NCBI GenBank assembly: GCA_010015655.1
Contig: ML976679.1
Span: 279,613-343,612, forward strand
Origin: Bimuria novae-zelandiae CBS 107.79
Taxonomy: Eukaryota > Ascomycota > Dothideomycetes > Pleosporales > Didymosphaeriaceae
Length of the DNA stretch: 64,000 nt
Direction of reading: 5' to 3'
The number at the start of each line of letters is the position of its first letter. The stretch's first letter is position 1. Below, piece after piece: positions 58,574 through 64,000 of the stretch. The notes under the pieces are model-generated. The model searched no databases and had not been told where the DNA came from. It saw only the letters and a program-made list of their open reading frames with translations. The translations under genes and the position numbers were made by a program.

Positions 58574-61500
58574 CACCCCCTTAGCTTGGGCTTATCCTTA
58601 AGCTGGACCTTCGCATTATTTATCTGTCTATTATTCCAACTTAAAGGCCTCTATCCTCTGCTGTAGATCCTGCAGGGCAACCTTTTAATTAGTAATCTTG
58701 TCTAATATATCTTTAAGTCCTAGCCTATTCAGAAACTTGCTCTATTGATTTACTAGTAAGGCCTTTATAAGTCTATCTGCAACTATGTCCTTTAAGCGTT
58801 AATAGTCTACCTTAATTGTCCCAAGTGTGACTTCTTGTCTTAGCTAATAATTGTAGATATCTACATGGTAGAGCTTAGTCTGCAGCTTTACGATTTCTTT
58901 AGTAATAAGGCGAATAGTCTGTTAATTGTCGCAGTTAATTATAATTAGGCGATTACTTATAGTGATTTAGAGCTCCTAGAGTAATCGTAAAGTGAAAATA
59001 GCCTCCTTAGCTACTTGTAAAAGCGCTAGAAGTTTGGCCTCTATTATTAATATAGTAACTGTATCTTACTTGCTTGCTTTCTAGGCAATTAGGCTACTAA
59101 ATAATTTAATAACGTATCCTTGTAAACTCTTGCGATTAAGTGTATTATTAGTAAAAGATGCGTCGCTTACTACTTCTAGAGTATCTACACCCCTAAGCTG
59201 AAGACCTAGTAATTTGGTATTAGTAAGATAGAGGAGAACTTGGTTAGTAGCTGCTTAGTGCTCTTTGCTTAGGTTAGATAAGAATCGTAATAATCTGGAG
59301 CTTGCAAAGGCGATATCTAGTTAAGTTATAACTATAGTATAGAGAATTAATTCAACTTTACGCTGGTATTAATTAATCTTACCCTTACTAGCTAGTCCTG
59401 TTCTTAGGAGTAATTTAATTAAACCTATTAGGGTATTGTGGCGAATCTTATAGTGATTAATGAGGCGCGATATTTTGTCGACGTATAATGCTTATAAAAG
59501 CTAGATCTTTTTGTTTAAGCGGTCCCTAATAATTTTAATTCCTAGAAACTATTGCAGGTCTTTCCCGCTAGTAAGGGTAAATTTAGTTCTTATCTCTTTA
59601 ATAGCTGCTTTTGCTGCAGGCTCGTGATTCTTCTAATAGGCGATGATAAGATTATCCACATAGAAGAATATAATAATGCCGTCCTTGATAAGGCAGCATG
59701 GCTCGTAGGGCACTGTTTTAAAGCTAATATCACGGAGCGTTAATATGAACTCTCTTTGCCAGAGCAGTGGAGATATACGCAGTCTATACAGTGCTTTGTG
59801 TAGTTTAAGGACTGTGCCTGCTCGCGAGTAGCCGCGAGGCATTCTCATGTAGATTTCTCTGTCCAGCTTTGCATGGACAAACGCGTTGGTAACGTTGTGT
59901 TAAATAAGCTCTAAGTTAATACGAGATATAATTGCTATAAGCGTGCGGAATAATTATCTTATAAGTATTATGGCGTAGGTTTCTTGCGAGGTAAGGTACC
60001 GCTATTAATTACCTCGCACTACTAGCCTTGCTTTGCATTTCTGCAATTGATGGTGTTTATCGAATTTGTAGGTATATACCTATATATAGTCGAGGATTTG
60101 ATAGCCTGCTGCCTTTACTAGAGCTGCTGCGACCTCGCTCTAAGACTTTATTTCCTTGTGGCTCTGTAGATAGGATTGTTCTGCTTCCTTCTATATATTA
60201 TAAAGAGGGTGATCTTCGAGCTTGCTTTAGCATGTGGGTGGCTCTAAAAGCACACTTTAATGTAGCTTCTTACCTAATATAATTATTTATTAAAGCTGCG
60301 CCTTATTAAGAGTCTTGCCTTTGTATTTGCTACTACTGCCAGCTTTAGTGCCTGCCATAAAGGCTACGGCCCATAGGCTTGTTTATAACTATCCTGTTTG
60401 CACTATTTATAGTAGTATAGCTTAATTGTCTCTTGCTATTAGTTGTGCAAGGAGTGTTACTAGTAGCAGCGTTAATAGAGGCGTTAGATATTCGTACCCA
60501 GCTCTTCTGTCTTGCCTACACTCAGGAGCCTCTTCCTCTGGCGCTTTACTAATTGTCTTATCCTTAAAGAAGGACTTAGTGGCATGCTCTTATTAAGGTA
60601 AGGGAGGTAACTCTACTAATTGCACCTAGGCTACTATTTCTTCTAATGTGCTGTGCATAAGGTTGTTTATTAGATCTTTAGTTTTGCCTAAGAATATAGT
60701 ATCCTTATTAAATATTACATCGCGAGTACTGATCGTCTTTGTTAGAGAGGGAATCTATATTCTCTAGATATTAGTTGATCTATAGCTAATAAGGTAGCTA
60801 ATCTATGCTTTAGGGTTAAGCCTCTGAAGCCTGCTTTTGCCACGTTTTATGTCGTTAGTTATTACAAACGCTTTACAGCCATATACTTTTAGGTAAGCTT
60901 AATTAGGCTTCTTTAGTTAGGTAACAATGCCGTTCTAAAAGGCTACTATTGTAAAGAACACTTTATATAGAGATCGCTATTAGTTAGTGTAATTTAGCGT
61001 TTAATTATATAGGTAGACTACAGCTCGCGTGATCTTAGGCCATATCTACTATAGTAGATTAGAGTTAAGTTGTATTACGCGCGCTTTCTCTTTAATTACA
61101 CCTTTTAAGTGTTTTACTCCTCTATTTTGTGCTTAAGTATCTAATACTAAAGGCTTAATCTTAATACCTTGCGCCGCGCACCACTTCTTAATATTAGTTT
61201 TAATAAAAAAGATCTTGTTATTAGATTTAATTACTTTCACTATAACGTTGTATTGTACTTCTATGAACCGTATAAAAGTGCTAAGTAATTTAATAATTAA
61301 CCGTGCTAGGCGGTTATCCTTAAAGTAGAAGTCCTATGCGAAGCCAGAGAATTAATTAGTAATTAGTATTTAGCTCTTCTCTCTTGTTAAGCTATCTGCT
61401 TTATAGTCGTGAAAGTCTATTGCGACTCGCTCGCCAGGGCCTTTAGTTCGCTCCCTGGCTTGCCGGCGTATTTGCCGTTTTAGTTTTGCTTTGCCGCAGG

Positions 61501-63421
61501 CGTCACATTTTACCGTGGGGAGACTTTTAATCCTTACCCCCTTAGATTGCTGCACGAGGTGTTTAAGGGCCTAAGGGCCTAGATAGCCTAATTACTAGTG
61601 CCAGGTCTATGCGTTTGCCTTCTGCGGTCTTTGTTTAGTGCGTGTGTTAGTCTTGTGAGTGGCGTGCGTAGCATTAGTAGGAATACTACCTGCTAGCCTT
61701 GTTCTGTGTTCTAACACCTATTGTCTATGTAATTCTTAGAGTTCTGCTAGCATAGTATTGTCTTTTCTCTTTAGAGTTATTAGGTCTATCCTTATGTCCC
61801 ACCAAAGGCCTTGCCTCCAGAGTAATTAGAATAATACAAGGTTGCAGAGCAAATTAGGGTAATAGGCTATATTATCTAGCTATATTATTTAATTGCCGCT
61901 TGCACTTTATATGTTAAGATAGACGCTTTTATATCTTTTAATCTATATTTGTGTATTCCCTGCCTATATAAAGTCTCCTAGCGCCGGTGGCTGGTATAAG
62001 ATAAAGCGATTAATATTGTTAAAGACATAGCAAGTTATGCCTAAATTAAGTATAGCTAAGCATCGTAATAGGTATGTGTTTAATTTAGTATAGAAAGATG
62101 CGGCGTTAAAGCTCGCTAGGATTTTAGTAATCTTGCGTCCATCTAGTCACTCATTATTAGCCTTAGTAATTTAAGTTAGAGTAGGAGTATGCGATAATTT
62201 GATTGTAGGTGCCTATAATCTAGCCCTTTTTATTATCCTTAGGCTTTCTTAAAGCGCAGGGTCATTCTCTAGCCTAAACTTAATTAGGGTAACCATGCTT
62301 GGCTTTAGCCTAAACTATTCTAGTTATTTGTCTAGGAAAGCGTAGAAGCAGTCTTATAGACTATAGCGTTGTTTATAAGTAGGGCACTTAAGGCTACTAG
62401 CTATCGCTGGCTTATCGTTTATAATCGCGGACCGCTTGGCTCTGGTACGTTGACTATTATTTTGTTATTTATAAGGTCTACCCTAATATTTTAATATTGC
62501 TGCTTTATCTATAAAAGAGGCGTCCCTGTCTGTAGCCTAGGTAGATTTACCACTATTAGCAAGAGATAAACCTATAGTAGCAAAAGCGCCCTTTTATTTA
62601 CCCTTAATTAGGTGCTGCAGGATTATGTAGTCTTAGAAGAGTTTTATTATATGCTTTTGTGAGACAGCTGCATCCTTGCTTCTATATTACTAGAAGGTTG
62701 TTACCTACATAGGTGCGACATAGATAACTGCCTTTATAAAGTCTTCTTTAACTAAGTCTAGCCTTTAAAGCTCTAGGACCTAATTAGTCTTTGCTTCTGT
62801 GGCTGCATGATCGTACTCAGATAGCCATGTAGCCTATAATCTAGCTATTCTTATTAGCTTAAGGGCTTCTTAGTATCTTACTCTTAATTGTCTATATTCG
62901 TCTTGCAGGTCTACCCTAACTATAATTATAAGGTTATTAATCCACTGTCTAATTAATTAATTTAAAAAGTAGTAGTTGTTCTGGAGATGCGCAGAAACTA
63001 TTAATTAGATAATAGTAACTACTTAGTTTAGGCTAACCTATTCCTCTTGGTATTCGCGATCCATAATCTTGTATATTTCTAGCTATCCTTTATAATAATC
63101 GCTATCGTCTTTGTATGCTTTCGCGCCTGCCGTCGATAGATGTGAGGGCATTATTAGCATATTGTTCGGATTCGCAGTCGTATACGCCGTGCTTGGCTAG
63201 TAGTTGCCTATCGCGGGAGGTATCGGCATTGCGGGTTTCTGTCTTAGTTCATCTATCAGCGCTGGGTTGATAATGTTCCAGACCTTTAGGAATTAGGATT
63301 TTGTTTTTAGCTGGTTCAGCCATAGTGTGTAGTTCGTGTAGTTGGTCAGGATCACTGTAGGATCTCTAAGAGTTAATAGGGCTATTGCAATTAGCTTAGC
63401 GGAGGCAATAAGACTCTTAAT

Positions 63422-63646
63422 TATTAGATTTAATAGTGTTCTATCACTTTAAGATAATGCAATAATAAGAATTTAATAGATGTGATGATTAATTAATAAT
63501 GTTCGTGTTCTGTGTGTCTCTGGAATGTAGATGTGTGCGAGGCTCTAAATAAGTGCCGCTGCAGCGCTAGCCCTATTTAGAATAGTACAAAAGAGAGAGT
63601 GCTCCAGCCTCATATCCACAACAGATAGAGGCCATATAATCGGACA
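63422..63646 (-). repeat. 5' LTR of the Copia element
   Basis: TATTAGATTTAATAG...ATAATCGGACA, matching 58351-58573 with mostly G/A and C/T differences and a 2-bp length difference near GTGTGTCTCTGG. Confidence 0.93.
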
Positions 63647-64000
63647 ATTAGGCTCAGTCTATGGTAAAAACACCTTTTCTAGCCACTTGACAGCGATGTC
63701 ATTACTCGTCTATCTATTTTGCGAAAAGGTAACATGCTAGCCTAGGTTCTAAGCTAAAAACTCCTTCTTAAACCACTGCTCCTGGATGCTCTTAGCCTTA
63801 AAGATAATAAGGGGGTCTAGAGCGACGCCGAGCGCAGAGATATACTTTACTATAGAGGTCTAAGTGCAGGTATTTATTATTTTAACTAGTATAGCGTTTA
63901 GGCTCTCTTACGAGGAGCCTATAACAAGCCTATTAATGCCCTAGCCCTCTATAATACTATCCTCGTTGGCATTATACCTGCGCCGGGGGGGGGGAATCTA
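63647..64000 (-). pseudogene. pogo/Fot1-type DDE transposase fragment, runs off right edge
   Basis: Minus-strand text: INRLVIGSS near the right edge, then TSIVKYISALGVALDPLIIF, KAKSIQEQWFKKEFLA, HVTFSQN, TSNDIAVKWLEKVFLP and TEP. This is the central DDE part of fungal pogo-like transposases, with TAG in some Trp positions. The N-terminal part lies beyond 64000; the C-terminal part may be left of the Copia element. A run of ten G ends the readable part at 63987-63996. Confidence 0.8.

Larger units (their letters stand above)
58351..63646 (-). mobile_element. Ty1/Copia retrotransposon, near full length, RIP-mutated
   Basis: LTRs at 58351-58573 and 63422-63646 (TGTCAGATTTGATAG...AATCGGACA) enclose 5.3 kb. 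Minus-strand order, right to left: Gag (TNYTNYTLWLNQLKTKS and KVWNIINPALIDELR at about 63250-63345), integrase zinc finger and core (VKCDACGKAKLKRQIRR, GERVAIDFHDYK at about 61400-61515), RT (LKLHKALYRLRISPLLWQRE, IIFFYVDNLIIAY at about 59633-59800, YVDD changed to YVDN) and RNase H/C-terminus (DYQRLKDIVADRLIKALL near 58770-58830). A polypurine tract (AAGGGGGTG, minus strand) abuts the left LTR. Integrase before RT confirms Copia. Stops throughout. The flanking 5-mers do not match (ATAGT, ATTAG). Confidence 0.94.

Noticed and set aside
1..64000. tRNA or rRNA genes
   Set aside because: No convincing T-loop/acceptor combination or rRNA core sequence was seen on either strand by eye; a covariance search would settle this.

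Overview
The window is from a filamentous ascomycete (Pezizomycotina; Dothideomycetes is my inference). Genes have short introns (about 43-130 bp) with GTRAGT-type donors, CTRAC-like branch sites and YAG acceptors. Three GC-balanced gene islands (about 1-9.25 kb, 24.65-31.6 kb and 49.16-55.97 kb) alternate with very TA-rich blocks full of dead transposons. Their decay is almost all C-to-T/G-to-A, often TGG or CAG to TAG, which is the mark of repeat-induced point mutation (RIP).

Island 1 holds a piggyBac-type transposase pseudogene, an intact three-exon tannase/feruloyl esterase gene (536 aa, CS-D-HC motif), an unrecognised broken gene and a decayed epoxide-hydrolase-like gene. Island 2 holds an intact gene for a Cys-rich, Ser-rich single-pass membrane protein with a GAA-repeat serine tract, a broken NmrA-like gene and the 5' part of a Zn2Cys6 regulator. 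Island 3 holds the 3' end of that regulator, a broken gene made of repeated Cys/His modules, and an intact six-exon hybrid histidine kinase (987 aa).

The main structural result is a four-layer nest solved to the base. The regulator is split by a hAT element (31606-49162, 8-bp duplication TACCATAT). The hAT is split by a minus-strand Ty3/Gypsy chromovirus (33127-47274, 161-bp LTRs, duplication ATTAC). That element is split by a plus-strand chromovirus (37733-44376, 269-bp LTRs, duplication ACTAA). Removing the layers rejoins each host.

The 9.25-24.65 kb block holds two pogo/Fot1-like elements of one family, pieces of at least three Gypsy elements, two solo LTRs with target duplications, and a chimaeric LTR junction between head-to-head RT fragments. 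The 55.97-64 kb block holds a near full-length minus-strand Ty1/Copia element (58351-63646), probably sitting in another pogo-type transposase that runs off the right edge.

Functionally, only the esterase, the membrane protein and the histidine kinase look able to make full proteins. Their neighbours carry in-frame stops and frameshifts, so the islands look like genes being lost at the edge of RIP-affected DNA. The strongest candidates for something undescribed are the Cys/His module protein and an extra antisense reading frame inside the outer chromovirus.
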